NCBI RefSeq assembly: GCF_901709675.1
Contig: NC_051106.1
Coordinates: 9,310,001 to 9,374,000, forward strand
Reading direction: 5' to 3'
Length of the DNA: 64,000 nt
Source: Syngnathus acus
Taxonomy: Eukaryota > Chordata > Actinopteri > Syngnathiformes > Syngnathidae
Both the position numbers and the translations under genes were made by a program. Shown in pieces: positions 1 through 13,655 of this stretch; within the stretch, counting starts at the first letter, position 1, and each line of letters begins with the position of its first letter. Below the pieces are notes generated by a model. The model ran no database searches and was not told where the DNA came from. It was given only the letters and a program-made list of their open reading frames with translations.

Positions 1-200
1 GGGCCGTCATGTTTATGCGTCCATGCGCATATGTCCACTGAGGAGAATGAGTTCAAGACACATTGTGTGCTTTCCCAGCATCCATTGTTTGTTTGTTGTG
101 CTAAGTGCGTCTCGTTTAATCTCTCCGCCATTTTGTTGCCTTACGAGGCTCCTCTCTATCCTGCTTCTCATGGCAGTCACAGACTTAACTTCCCAGAATG

Positions 201-214
201 GTTACCATAGCAAC
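201..214. promoter_or_regulatory. X-box-like RFX motif GTTACCATAGCAAC
   Basis: This motif matches the bipartite RFX consensus (GTNRCC, two-base spacer, RGYAAC). It is isolated in intergenic sequence. It is one of five such palindromes in the window. Confidence 0.45.
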
Positions 215-420
215 ACAGACAGAGGTTTATCTGTGACCATGGTGACGGCTGATGCTGGAAGATGTGCCTAGCCAAGGTTTGGGGATGGAGAGCATTAGCA
301 GAGATGCAGGGCTTGGACTGTTAAGGTATTTCTTTTTTGGAGATAATAAATACTACACATTTGATTTATTTTATTATCGCAGTGTGTCTGTCTGTCAGCC
401 CATTAACGTTGCCTTTTTAT

Positions 421-484
421 TGTGGAAAGTACTTTGGGTTTATATGAAAAGCGCTCTATAAATGAAGCTTGATTGATTGATGAT
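421..484 (+). mobile_element. SINE-like 3' tail
   Basis: AAAGTACTTTGGGTTTATAT, then GAAAAGCGCTCTATAAATG, then a (TTGA)n tail, resembles the 3' end shared by fish retroposons (the GCGCTATATAAATG type). The 5' part is not recognisable, so it is a truncated copy. Confidence 0.5.
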
Positions 485-2266
485 GCTGAGGAGGAAGTTT
501 GTGTGTGTGCGCTTGGTCCTACACGTCATTCACGTCAATGTTCTCAAATCAATTCCTCGGCCATTTTCCTGCCACGTTGAATGGCTTTGATTTTCCTCTG
601 CAGAGGAGTAGTAATTTAAAAAGTGTAAATACAGCTATTGTTGGAGGCATAATCAAACATTCATGAGAGTGGGATCCGGGGAGAAGCAGAGAATCTAGGT
701 CACGGAAGCGTTGGTTGGCAAGACGGCACTACACGCTTCTCTTTCTAAACCTCTCTTCCACTCGTCTTTGTCTTCTTCTCGGCTATCTATATTTCCACCC
801 TCACACGTTTCTCTCATCTTGCTTCTTTTATCTAGTCTTCTACTCCCTCTCCTTCATCCTTCCTCTCTTTTAAACCCACGGCGCACCTCTCATTTATATT
901 CCTCATCTCCCACTGCTTCCTTCACATGGTTGTCTTTTCATGCTCTTTAGTAAAACCTAATGAATGACTGCCAACATCAACCGCAACATATATGTACATT
1001 TAGGCAACACGGCTGATACGCTCACTTGTGGTAATCATCATTCAAGGGGAAGGTCAGGGCATTAACAATCATCTCCAAGCAAACTGAGCAACAGCGGCTG
1101 ACCTTGACTGTGAAAGACAAGCCAGAAATTAAAAATGCCTTCAGCAAAAAAAATTAAAGGCGCTGATGCTATACAAATAAAATTCTTGTACGAGGCACCG
1201 TCTAAATCTACATGAAGGCGGGTTAGATTAACTTTTGGTATTTTTGCAGATAGGCGTAGCTAAAAAAATGTACTTTTGTGATCATGAACAAAGCTAACTT
1301 GTTTCGTAGCCAATGCAAACAACTTCTCTCGATCCTGTAAAAATCAGCAACTAAGAAACACAATACTCGACATGGCAGCGGAAACTGATTTTCCAGGAAC
1401 CGTGTGGAAGATGGAAGCACCTAAAGTGCATTTATGAGGAACTGCTTACAGACCTGGATGATGTAAGGTTGGCCAGAGCGAATAGCCTTGATCAAAAGCC
1501 ACAAGGAAAGATGCAAGTTGCATGAAGATGACCACAGTCACGTTGCCGTGCAATAAAATCTTTATAATCCAACCCAAGATTAGAACCTTAGCATGGATCT
1601 GTAAGCACCCACAAATATTTACTCTTTAGGAGGGACATTTGCTTAACTGTCTGTGTCACACCATTTCAGGCACTCAGCTGAGGCTCCCGGGTGACTAATA
1701 AAACCAGATTGGCCAAACTAACATGATAATTACTTCAAGAGAAGCCGTATTTAATCGTTTGCTGCTCCAGGAATGGGAAACTTGGACTTGAAATCTTGGA
1801 GTTGAAATAAAGCAAAAAAAAAAAAAAACAACAACCAAATATAGGTCAGATGTTGGTCTTTTGAAAGCCCCACAAGTAGATTGTGCCCAGAGGAAATAAA
1901 TAATCATGGTCATGGTTGAAAGAGCCGACCAGACTGCCGGACCGCTGCTCCTCTTGGCTATGGAGGATTAGCCAACTGGCAGACAGAATGACTCATATGC
2001 AGTCACTCTGTCCATCTTGGCTCAAGTAAGAGCGGATGAAAAAACAATCAGAGGGAGTGCATGTTCTGCAGAGTCAGCACTTAATATTAAGTTCCCTAAT
2101 ATGAATTAAAGGCACCATCATGCCCAATGTGATAAATATTTTCACTTCCTTAAAGAGTCAAATAATTAAGGGTTGATCCTCTTTCTAACTTTCCATTTGG
2201 CCGCATCATAGTCTTTGAAGGGCCATTATGGCTGTCAACACCTTATATTATATACTGTGTAAACAT

Positions 2267-2356
2267 GAAGTGCATGCGCAATTTGTCTTTGCGGGCCACA
2301 TAAAATGATGCGACGGGCCGTATCTGGCCCCCGGGCCTCGAGTTTGAGAGCGATGC
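2267..2356 (-). mobile_element. Fragment of a hAT-like MITE (same family as 35,899-36,176)
   Basis: It shares GCGGGCCACATAAAATGATG, GGGCCGTATCTGGCCC and GAGTTTGA with the reverse complement of the element at 35,899. It is a diverged terminal fragment with a decayed inverted repeat. Confidence 0.6.
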
Positions 2357-3927
2357 TGAAGACCTTCCGTCGAACCCGTCCTTTCACCCAAACTTTGCAT
2401 TTCTCCTCAGCTTCCCACAACCTGATGAAGAGTTGGCCTGACAGGCTCATCAATAACGCAAAGAAACTTCAAGCAACTTCCAGCATCAGCCAAAAGCTTT
2501 TCATATTTAAGATGCCGATTGCTCCATTTTTAGCTTCTTCCATGTGATTTCAATCTCTTGTCATCTTTTCCTTCCTTGCATGGATTTTTAACATCTGACA
2601 CCAGTCCTGCTGTGCTACTTTTTTTTGCTTTTATCATTTCTGTCTCCTCCTCAGCCACTAAATAGGACAAGAAGGATGGCCTGCCTCATCATATTCTCTT
2701 TACACGTATGTCCTCTCTTCCCCCTCCATTTGCTCTCCAATCACCCTCTCTTCCATCAAGGAACCTGGACTTCAAAAAAATGCCTCATCAACTGAAGAAG
2801 CATCTGTGGATCAGTGAGATGCAAAGGGGAAAGAAAAGAAAGAGCTGAGATTGCAGATCATGTCCCCCAAGTCTGAGCAATATCAGCAAGAAAATGACAA
2901 TTCTTCTTGGATTATGCACATTTTTATCGACTTCCATTTTAAAATAAATGCTAACGAGTTCTAATTGTGCGTGAAACACATTGTGCTTTCTGATGAATAA
3001 ATGTGCAAGTAAAAATAAAATTGTCTTAATTCATGTGACATCATCTGACATTGATTTGTTTGTCAGCATGTTGCTTTGTACTTATTTTAGAATGCAGGCA
3101 TGTACAGTCTGCATGTTGCAACATTTGCCAACAGCTGACTCTGGGTTACAGCCAACTTCCTCTGCCCACCCTTCCAAGAATAAATGAATAAATAAATACA
3201 AAATAAAAAGACATGTTTACATCACGGTTGAGTGCAACTGTATTGAGTTCACTCCACTGAGCAGGGGAAAGGTTTTCATGTTTAGCTTTATTTCAAAGTG
3301 TTCTTTTAGAAAGAACTCGTGCATGGATAATATTTGGTCCTCTGAGCACAGCTCCATTGACCATCGCTGGCCCATATATAAATAAATGCCACCAGGGAAT
3401 CAAAACTACCGACAGCTCGGCTTTATTTTTTTTTGTGCCAGCTTAGCTTTAAGTGGGTGACTTTGCTGAAGTGACTCAAGACCTACGTGCTAGTTAGAAA
3501 AACGATTATATCAGGTGGTTTCACAAGCAATTTTGAAGGCGAGTGGATGAAAATTTGTTTCCGTCCGATTAGATCAACCCAACGTGACCAGAGACTGGGA
3601 GGAAAAAAAGAATAGCTGTCAGAATGTATTAGATGGAAAGGTGTAGCACATGCGCCAGAGCGAGGGGCTTTGCTGAAGTTGCCGCAAAGTGGCACAGCCA
3701 TCCATCCCACCCTGCCATGCCCGAAATAGGCATCATTCAATTTTAAACTGTGTGTGTAGAACTTTGGCGTTAGATAATCTCAGTAAAATGGCCAAGAATT
3801 GATTTTGTCAACATATTTATTGTACTTGCAATGCGATTATAACTATAATTTGGTCCAAAAATATATTTCAAAATATTCAGTATAATCATATAGTGTGAAT
3901 AAAGAAATACAGGCAGCCTTGCTCGGG

Positions 3928-4069
3928 ACAAAATCCTACTTTCTCAGCGACAAGTGTTTCTCCAAGCTTTGCGGGCCGCGCCACGCGGCGGCAGACTCGA
4001 GACAGCTAGTAACGGCTACCCGGTGAGAGCCGCGTGACCTCGCGGGCCCTCCCCTCTGGCGATATCGAT
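3928..4069. other. CpG-rich patch in AT-rich desert
   Basis: About fifteen CpG dinucleotides fall within roughly 100 bp (3,971-4,069), including GGGCCGCGCCACGCGGCGGC. The flanks are AT-rich. No open frame, tRNA or rRNA signature fits. It could be a small CpG island of an unannotated promoter or non-coding RNA, or a distal element. Confidence 0.4.
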
Positions 4070-7000
4070 GCAATTAGATGAACACTGGGCTAATGACAAT
4101 CCACAATCCAGATTATCTGCATCCAGTATTTAGCAGACCTAATGCTTTCAATTATATGATTATGTGTAAGAGTCCTCAAGTATGCTTAAGACCACTTTGC
4201 CACCTTGAAAGGAAATACTTTTATGGGCATCATGTGTCAAATGATGACATTAGCGCCTCTAATGGACACTGGCAGCGCCCCAGGTCTACTGAGAGGGGCG
4301 TGAGCCAACTGTGTTAGTCAAATCCAACTTGACATTCACGCCATGGATCTGCTATTCTAACTAACGCACCTCACACTTTGAGCGACGCATTTATTGTAAT
4401 TGCAACGTGTGCCTCCGCCATCACCCCTTCGTAGCACATGTACAAAAGCATCGCCCGCTGCAGCAAAAGTAGGTAAGCAGGGTGCTTCGCTGAACCAACA
4501 GCCGGGGTAGAGAAAACAAACACAGGGGCCACCAGTAAATCACCCCAGGGATTGGATGGCACTGGGAGGCCCGAAGAGAAAACCTCACGGGTGGGGAATG
4601 CTGCCGGGGAGATGAGGAGGACCACAAGTCTCTCTCATTCTTTTGGGGTCGTTATTTGGAATATTTCAGGGCGGGGAGAGCGAGGAAGAGGTCGGCATCT
4701 TTAAACGACCTCCTCCAGTGGAGTCAGCCAGAAAGCAGGAAGTGAACCGTTTGCCCTTTGACCAAACAGGAATTTTCTCCTCCTCCATCTTTAACAAACG
4801 TGAAGTTGCCCTGCCTCTGATGATTGGAGCTCTTCAGGACATTCTACAACCTCTATGTTTGCAGTTATTAAATGGATACTAGCCTACTTCAAATTAAGTA
4901 CTGATGGCGACCATTTCTCCGTTGTTGTAAAACTATCCATCCCTGATCACCACTGCCATGAAGCTCTCAGGCACTTTTAGGACGCCTCAGCTTGCTCTTA
5001 TCATATATTAGATCCAGATGAGACCTGAGCCTCTCCTTGAGACAGTCTCAAAATGTTGGCAATTAAAAGCAGATGGCCGATACAAGCCTTCGAAAGTTAA
5101 TGCTGAGTGGGCCACCACATGATACTGTCGCTAAAAGCTCTCTTGCATTAAAGAGAATGTCAATAAAAAAAGCGAAGATACGTTCTGGTAGGGAGAAGTT
5201 TCAAAATAGAGTAATTCAGAAGTTGACAGTCATCATGGCCCTCCGAAGGAAACTTAAAATGTATGTGCTCACTTGATCTATCATTGCTTTGCTCTTATTT
5301 GAGGGCAAAATCAAGGTCATCTAATGAAGCCATTCTTCCTGGAGGTCTGGTTTGGTTCTGTTGCCGCTTGACTGAGGTTCTTTTGCCCCTTTAATTCTGT
5401 TTATGCACCGCCTGTTGAGAGCATTCAACCCACACTGAACGGGACTTCCTCCCTGACCTTTGCTGAATGGATGATCTTTGACCTTGTGATTCCATAAATG
5501 CATTCACACTCGTACATTAGAAGCCATCGCGCATTTCCGGAAGCAGCTGCACTCACAATGAAAGGGGAAATAATAGTCTGATTGAAAGCAAATAGTGAGC
5601 GATTCAAGATTGTGCAATAGACTTGTTGTCTCGTTTTATTGCTGATGTGGTTATCATTCTGCTTGTCTCTCCTTTTTATCAGTTTGCCCTCCTACTTTTC
5701 TCCTCCAACATACCCTAAAGCCATTCTTAATGAAGCCGAGGTCCCAAATGGGAGCACTGTTGACGTTTGTTGCTGTACTTGACATGTGAAGGTCGATGAG
5801 GATGGAAATACTTTTGGTAAATATTTTATAGTTTCATCACTTTTAAGAAGAGAAATTTGAGGGTAAAAATATGGATATATTAGCAAGGTAACGATGGAAC
5901 AGAAAATAGGTCATCAATGTATAGTTTAAAAAAGTCTCACCAGCAGTTAGATTTGGGTGTTTAATTTAATCATAAATACTTTTTTGGGGGAAATCCATAG
6001 ACTAACCTACGGCGCCAGCTGTGCTAAATCAAATGAACTACACCAACATGAAATTTTTGCAGTGTAAATTACAAATACAACATTCTCATCATCAATTATG
6101 AATATATTTTAAATATTCAAACTTGCGTGTGTCATTTTGGTCAGAAGAATTGCTTCTTATGTAAAGCAAAGTGTTTCTCTTCCAACAATTAGAGTCAACG
6201 TCAGAAATGAGGTTGCTAAGGGCTTCAGGGTCCCTTGGCATTAAAGTGGAGACATTGCTGAACGCACATTTCCACCAAAAGGCCTGCCGGAATTGTCGAA
6301 ACACTTTGCTTTACTACTGCCGAAAAAGGCCGCAATTAACTGGGTCGGGGCATGTTTTATGTCCCATCTGAACATACTCGTGAACGCCTTGATTCATATG
6401 TACTGCTTATTGATCGTAGCACGAGCTCAGTGGCAGGAGCCGATGCTGTAATGCATGATGCCGCAGAGCGCCGTCTGAACCCGGTGACCTAAGCCGCTTG
6501 ACTGACAGAGCATTGAGAGGATCAGAGAGGAGATAAAGGCTGCATACCATACATCTAAGGAGCATATCAGGGCATCCAGACCACAGACACCAATTTCATT
6601 TGGTTGTTTTCAAAGGTTCCAGCACATCGCTACTTGGCTTGAAGGTTTAGAGAGATAAGAAACAGAAAGACTGATTGTGATCCAACTGGTGGATTGGCTA
6701 GATAAAATATTGCTTGGTGAAAGAAAGCATGGTGACATTTTTGCTTTTGTGAATAGGTCACCAAAAAAAGACATTCAGTAATAGTGATATGCTAAACACA
6801 TTTTATGGGCAGCGGTACTCTGACAAATGTTTTAATTTTTCTCTCTTATCATACTCTCACTTGGGAAATATTTTCCTTACTCCAGTTTTAAAATTAGCAT
6901 GGCACTTAATCCTCGGCCATCTTTACTGTACGTCCTCCAATTTGGTATATAGTTGCGGTTCTTGTTTATATTGCCTTACATTTGGATTGCTTGGCATGGC

Positions 7001-10000
7001 CATGTTTTTAAAAGGAGTTAGATGGTGGAGCCGAGAACCGTGCCTTCCCTTCCCTGTCCAGTCCAGTCATTCGTTGACATCTAGTTCCCTTTTCTTATTA
7101 TAGGGCACATTATTTGGCAATGTTCCTGAAAAATGTCAAAAAACGCAAAGAATGCATTTCGAGAATCAGCCACAATACCTTTTGAGCCAGTACAACGTTT
7201 CCATCCCAGTGTGACCATTTAACAGCCCGCTTTGTATACGTTTGGGTAACATCATGCAACAGAGACTCTGAATGAAACTGCAGTCATGGTTATGCTCAGA
7301 TTCTTTGGCTGATTTACAATTCCCCAACAGATGTGACGACTTTGTGATTACGTTTGGGTTGAACCACTTGCCGAGCAATTGCCGGATTTCAAGGGAGATG
7401 ACGTCCAACAATGGCGCTGGAGATTCCCGAACGTCGACAAATCAGGAAGTTAAGGTAAATGCCAGATGTGACAGTCAAGGGAATGTTTTACACGGTGGAA
7501 TCACTGAAACGCCAATTTTACTGAACATCTGCTGTAAATCTAATCTTGTAGAGGTTGTCCATCTTTTTTTTTTTTTACTACATAGGTAGAATGTTTCCCC
7601 GCCTCTGTGGACCATTAAAATGCAGCGTCTCGAACCGCCAAGTAAACTCACTTTTCCATCCAAATTCCACTGGTGTAGTCAGTCTTGGAGGAAATGAGAG
7701 AACCACATTTCAGTATGCTGAGTTGGCTTTTTTTTTTTTTTTAATGGTTCCAGAAAGTAAAAGCAGTGATTCTGGAGAAGGGGGGAAGTGATGATAGCAG
7801 CCTTGCTCCACAATATACTGTTTGTATCTCGTGCTTTCTGGTCTATACTGTGGCTCAAGGTCAATCGGACGACTCAATGTGCTTCGACTGCCTATGAAAA
7901 GCCAAATGAAAGGAGGAGGAGGAAAGGAAAGACACAGCCTCTTGTTTCCTCTCCACCAGTACAGGAAATACTCCTTGAGCAGGGGTGTGGGAAAGCCAAA
8001 GCCGGCAGCTAGAAGGGCTCAGCAGGGTGCTGAAGGCCTCCTTGGCAGGATGCAAGCAAAAGGGGATTGTGGGAAATTACATGGGATTAGAGCAGGCGTC
8101 TAATGCCCTCCATCCAGCGGGGACATTTTCATCAAGAAACGGGGATGTCGGACAGCCACAAAGAGAGGGGGGGTGGGGGGACCTTCGCCAAGCAATTTTT
8201 ATTCAGCTCTCTGGGATTAGACTGTAGAAACCCGCTTTCGTCTCAATTGTGCTGAAAGGAGAGGGTGGTACAATGAAAAGAGTAAGGAGGGAAATAATGT
8301 TGATGGCTAGAAACCCTGCTGAAAATGACTACATGGCCAAAATTTCCTGTCAATCCTTACGACAGATCTTGCATAGAACCATCACGTCATAAATATGACG
8401 TTGCACTTCATTAAAAAACATTTTGCCAAAACGATTCACATAAAATAGCAATAAAACAAAAATATATCACATAGAAGCATCGTCTCTCACTAATAAAGGT
8501 GACAAATGTTTCATTGTGCATCAGTGTGCCAGGATCTATGAGGCATTAGTTGCCATGATCTCAAAATGTCCCACAAGACTAAGAAAGACCATAAACGTGA
8601 CACAAAACGTTCAGTGCCTGCTCGTTTTAAGGGCAACAGTGTAAAATCACAGATTTTACAGCCACTTTGCTCATACGAGTGGTCGGGGACATTTAAAAAT
8701 GAGATACATTGTCATGGTTGGAAGCAGCAGAAAGATGCTCTTTGAAATAAATGCTATTTTAATATTTGGGTTGCCAGGTGCCAACCACAACCTCTCAATG
8801 TCACCATCACCCATGATGTAGTGGTTTACAAGTAAATTAAACAGTCGTGTATGGATATAAAGGCTTTGTCTAATTAGTAGCGAAGAGACGATCGCAAGGT
8901 CACCGAGTTTAACTCTGCAGAGTCAAACGGGAAAAAAAAAATCTGAGTTCAATCGGAAGCTGTATCGTATCAAAGTTGTGGAGGATAGCATTATCGTTTA
9001 ATCTTCTCTGTGCATAACAGATTCCCATTTTAATTTCTTCACCAACTTGGAGTGACATCAGAAGCACCATATGTTGTTTGATGTGGGCTCCACAGCAGAA
9101 TATATGTGGCAACTCCAACTCCAGATGACTACAAAGTCTAATTGAGATGCAATACTGCTTTTGACAAATGCATTCCATTTCTCAACCAACCGTTTCCCTA
9201 TTCTCCTCGCTCTTGCCTTCAATATTTCACTCTCGGAGCATTAAAATGACATTTATAACAAGACCGCGGGAACTACATTTCTTACTGTATATGAATAATA
9301 CGCAAAGATTTTCTTCACAGCAAACCAACGCAAACTCAAAGTTACATTACTGTGGTTTACATAAAAACTTCCCAAAAATAAGATTGCATTCAGTGGCAGT
9401 TTTAAAAATAGAGAATCTCCAATGTTTACTTGTCATAAAACACAGCAGCGTCCTTCCCCACAATAACTTGTTTGGAAAAATCGTACGGGCTCAGCATCAT
9501 CAAGTGCGCTAACAATGTTTAATTAGAGTTGGAGAAAAGCAAGCCACTACAGTGGCACGACACTTTTATGAACAGTAAACTGAAACCACGCTTTCACCAG
9601 CCGTGTCCAATGTGAGTTTATGGCCTCGATAGAAGCACACATGGCTCACAGGATGTGAATTCCACACACACTTCACTATCCATGTGCGCGTTGAGATACG
9701 TAATTAAAAACATTCTGGGTTCGAAAAGAAGAGCAGAGTCTGCAAAATCTGTACTATATCATCTTCAGGTCATCGGTTGACTTGAAGAAATTTGAAGTGC
9801 ACAAACTAATTTCCATTAAGGAATGGGTTGGGTGTCTTTAGTGTAGAAGAACTTCGAAAAACTCTGACTTTAAGCCCTTCCAACATTTGTTTTGTATTGT
9901 TTTTTTTCCTCGCTGCCTTCCATTTGGTCGTCCGCTAAACCAGTTTGTTTGGCCCAATATAATCCACACAAGGTATCGGGTGAAAAGAGCCATGAAATAA

Positions 10001-10751
10001 ATCGTGTCATCTGAGAAGCGCTTCATCCCGCCAATGTTCACATTGCCTGTAACATAATATCAAGAGTTGTTGAACATATTTAGAGCAACGGTGCTCAAGA
10101 TTTTTTACGTCAACCGCACCACTTAAACATTCTAAGCCACACTACACTGAGCACTACTAGAGGGAGCTGGTGTAACAGAGATGGGGGGGGGTAAAGTCTT
10201 TATTATTATTAGTGAACATCAGATTTGCCAAAGTGTAAAAAAGGAGAGGGAGAGTCACCTATGCATTTTCATAGTTTTTTTGAATGAAACAGTCAAACAT
10301 ACGTACAAGCATCTAATAAAAAAACATGCAGAAGATAAACACTGGAGCAATTTGCTGAGAAAAAAGTATTTGGAGACTTGAGCTTAATCTTAATTTTTCA
10401 CCTCCGAGGAATAGTCCTGCTTCAATGACGAAACATTTTAAAAAAAATCGGAACGTACTGCTTAACGTACTACCGAAACACAATCAGAGCCCCCGTTACT
10501 TTTCATTCCAATTATGAAAAACAAGACAGTGCTAAAATATTGTCTTTTAACGCTCAGCAAATAGTTGCCCATTTAGCAGCGGCCGGCCATGGCAAATGTT
10601 GGCACAGCAACTTCACACCCAGTCAGCAGTGAGTGCACTAAATATACAGCTTGTCCAGTGAAAAATCAACACGGTCCCAGCTGGCAAGCTGTTTGTGCTG
10701 CCCGGACAACAGCCCGACTCTATAAACACTACTGTAGCGTGGCTGCTGGCC
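4070..10751. other. Intergenic, candidate non-coding elements only
   Basis: There is no gene-like frame. Directly after the CpG patch, 4,070-4,180 is rich in ATTA/TAAT cores (CTAATGACAATCC, TCAATTATATGATT). The segment 6,420-6,640 is a non-repetitive moderate-GC stretch containing AGATAA. Neither can be called conserved without alignment. Confidence 0.6.
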
Positions 10752-10791
10752 CACCACACACACACACACACACTACACACACCTGCACACA
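10752..10791 (+). repeat. CA microsatellite
   Basis: A (CA)n tract interrupted once by CTA. It accounts for the His/Thr-rich short frame seen here. Confidence 0.9.
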
Positions 10792-13640
10792 ACATCGGCC
10801 AGCTTGTTTGCATTCCTGCTACATGACATCAGTGGCCGGGGTCAAACCCAATAAGCTGACTGGTTGGCTGTGGCACAATTGCTGATCATGTCCAAAGATC
10901 ACAAAGTCGTGCCAAGAGGTGACATCAGCATGTGGAGCTCTTTGGCAGAATCCAAAAGGTGCTTCCTATTGACTGACGCACACACTTAGTCTGACTCACA
11001 AAGATGTTTTCCATTCAGCTGATAATGTGCGGTAAAGTCAATGTGGAGCATCTGACAATAATTTGTGTTGTAATTACAGAATAAAATGTGCTTAGCTGGA
11101 GATTTATTTAGGTATCTGTTTCTTATTATTTTGGAATTCCTTTTGATATGACTGTATGCGAGTACAGAGGAGGGCTGATCGAAAATTTTAAAACAATAAA
11201 TTTACTGGTTATACGGTATACCTGTGCATTATGATATTTTTTGAAAGGCACAAGATTTAATACAGCTAATCTTATGTATTATTGAATATCTTTTGATTAT
11301 AAGCTTTGTCAATTGACACTATGTTGGTGAATGACAATAAGAAGGCTGCTTAGCAGAAAGGAACCATTTGCTCCACATGAGGCATTTCTTGTCAAATATT
11401 TTTTTCTTCTTTATCAAAGTGGCTCTGTTTCCCATTTGATTTTTTCGTCGAGAGAAGAAATATGATGGATTATTTGTCTTTGAGATGGCGGGTAGCAAAC
11501 TGAGTGACTCCTGGAGTGCTTCCCACAAAAACTTCCAGGGAGCACAACAGGAGGCCGCAGTTGCGCTTCGTAAATTTGGCAAAAAAACATGGCCCACTGG
11601 CCGCTGTAGGACCCCACAAAGACATTTGAGGTTAAGCCTTCTCTAAACTTGATTCTCTGCGGAACAAAAGACATGGATGCTATTTTACTGACTCTTGGCA
11701 ATCAACAACAAAGCTTCTTTAGTCTCTATAATCTACTGTCTACTATATTAAGCTGCAGAATGAATCATAAAAAAAAAAGCCTCATTTTTTCCATACCCAA
11801 GAATGTTTTCTTATTTGAAATCATGACATCCGTGACCTTAGAGTGAAGAAATCTGTAAGTCTCGCTAAACCAGGGCACCACTTTGCGGTGGAAACTCGTA
11901 TTTAAAGTGGCACTTGTTGTTTTTTTTTGGTCTTTTCTTTTTAAGCTGCTGTGTGCTTTTTGACCCGCAGCTGTCCTCTCCTTTGACACAACAAGGAAAG
12001 ATTAAAATGTCGGCCGGCCTCTGATCGTTGGGGGACTTGGTACTTTTCGTTGGGCTGGATGTGAATCAAAGTATTCGTCATAGTGAAAGCTGGGAAAACA
12101 GGGGATTTTTCTTGCACGCTCGTCTCGCATAATCTAAATTGCCACTATTGGGCTACAAAAACACAACTTCCTCCTTTTACTTCATTTTCTTTTTGCACTG
12201 CCGGAGATAGTGGGCGTGTAAAAAGTAACAGAAAGCAACTTTGCTCATTAGCCAGTGAGACATTTTGCCCCTCCATTGCACAAGAGCTGCCATTGTTGAG
12301 GGCTGAGGGAAGCACAGTGTGTGGCAAGTCATGGATGGGTGAATGACAGACAGGGCTTTAGAGTAGGCTTCTGTTAGTCATTGTGCATTACCGTTAACAC
12401 ATCTGACTGCCTGCCACCCATTCCACTGTACGAGCGGGTGCGTGAAATCCCATCAGACAGTTACAATCATGTCTCACATAGACGCACACAGTGTCATAGT
12501 GACATAGCGGGCCTTCCCCTTCCCCGGCCACACTGGACTGGCCTGCCTGCTGAGAAATGATTTGGTTGGCATTAACGTGCTGGGGAAGGGAGGGCTCGGC
12601 GTGGCCCCTTGTCTGCTCTGCATGGTCAATTGGCCCTGACTCAGCTTTCTGGCACTGAACTTGTCAGTGGCTGCAGAGTTGGGTCTGATTAAAAGAAGCA
12701 CAACGCAAATCAATCTGATGGAGGCAAGTCCACAGCAGCTGGTGGTGTTCACAGAGCGCTTGAGTGGAGGTCAATAAGGTTTACACTTCATTTGCATGAC
12801 CAAGTAGTTGATGATGTGAAATATAAAACATCTGGAAATAACAGTCCAGTAAATTCCGTTCTATTCCCTATTGATAGCTCTCTCAAATCACAGCAATTGA
12901 TATTGTTTTCAATAAATGCTTCATCTCTATCTCTGCCAAAACAAACGCGTTCCTTGTGAAACAATTTCTTAGTGTCAATTAGAAAAAAAAAAGCTCGATA
13001 AAGACTGCAAGTTGAATGCAAATGCTTCAAATGTTCTCTTGAAGGAATGTCAAGGTGATTTCCAGATAGCTACTCCTCCCACCCCCCTACCATCCAAATG
13101 GAGAAACGCTCTCAGACAAGGTCAGACAGGACCATGCATTTTAAATGATCAGCTAGCAGAAAATACAATAGGCATTTTTAAAATGGGGAAAAATTGGGGG
13201 GGAAACAAACAAATAAATAAAAAAGATCTATATTTAAATATAAAATAATATATAATAATAAAAAAAATAGAGAAAGAGAGAGCGAGAGAATCTTACAGTT
13301 CACTATTCTCCACGTCACAAGGCCATGAATGAACTCTACCCATGAGTGCAGGAAAATGACAACTTTTGATTCGTTTTGCAGTCCAAACACGACTGCTGGT
13401 TTCTGCCACGCACTGGCATTCAATCTCAGCTACATTACACCGGATTGTGTTTTCCACTGGACTTTGATATTGAGAAGGCAGTGGAGTGTTTTGACAGCTT
13501 ACGGACTGTGATGGAGGAGAAAAAAATGGGGCGCGATGGGACCAGAGAGGATGAATGGGGGGGAGGGGGGATGGGTGTGGCCGAGCTGGAATTCAAGGCT
13601 GCTCAATGTCATTCTAGGGAGGACTGCTCAGAGAACAAAA

Positions 13641-13655
13641 GGGGGGGGGGGGGGG
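13641..13655 (+). repeat. G15 homopolymer
   Basis: Fifteen consecutive G, within a purine-rich segment (13,510-13,910) that holds other G runs. The count may be affected by sequencing error. Confidence 0.85.

Larger units (their letters stand above)
1..3927. other. Intergenic, no gene recognised
   Basis: Apart from the X-box at 201, the SINE tail at 421 and the MITE fragment at 2,267, I see only unremarkable AT-rich sequence and short fortuitous frames. Confidence 0.7.
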
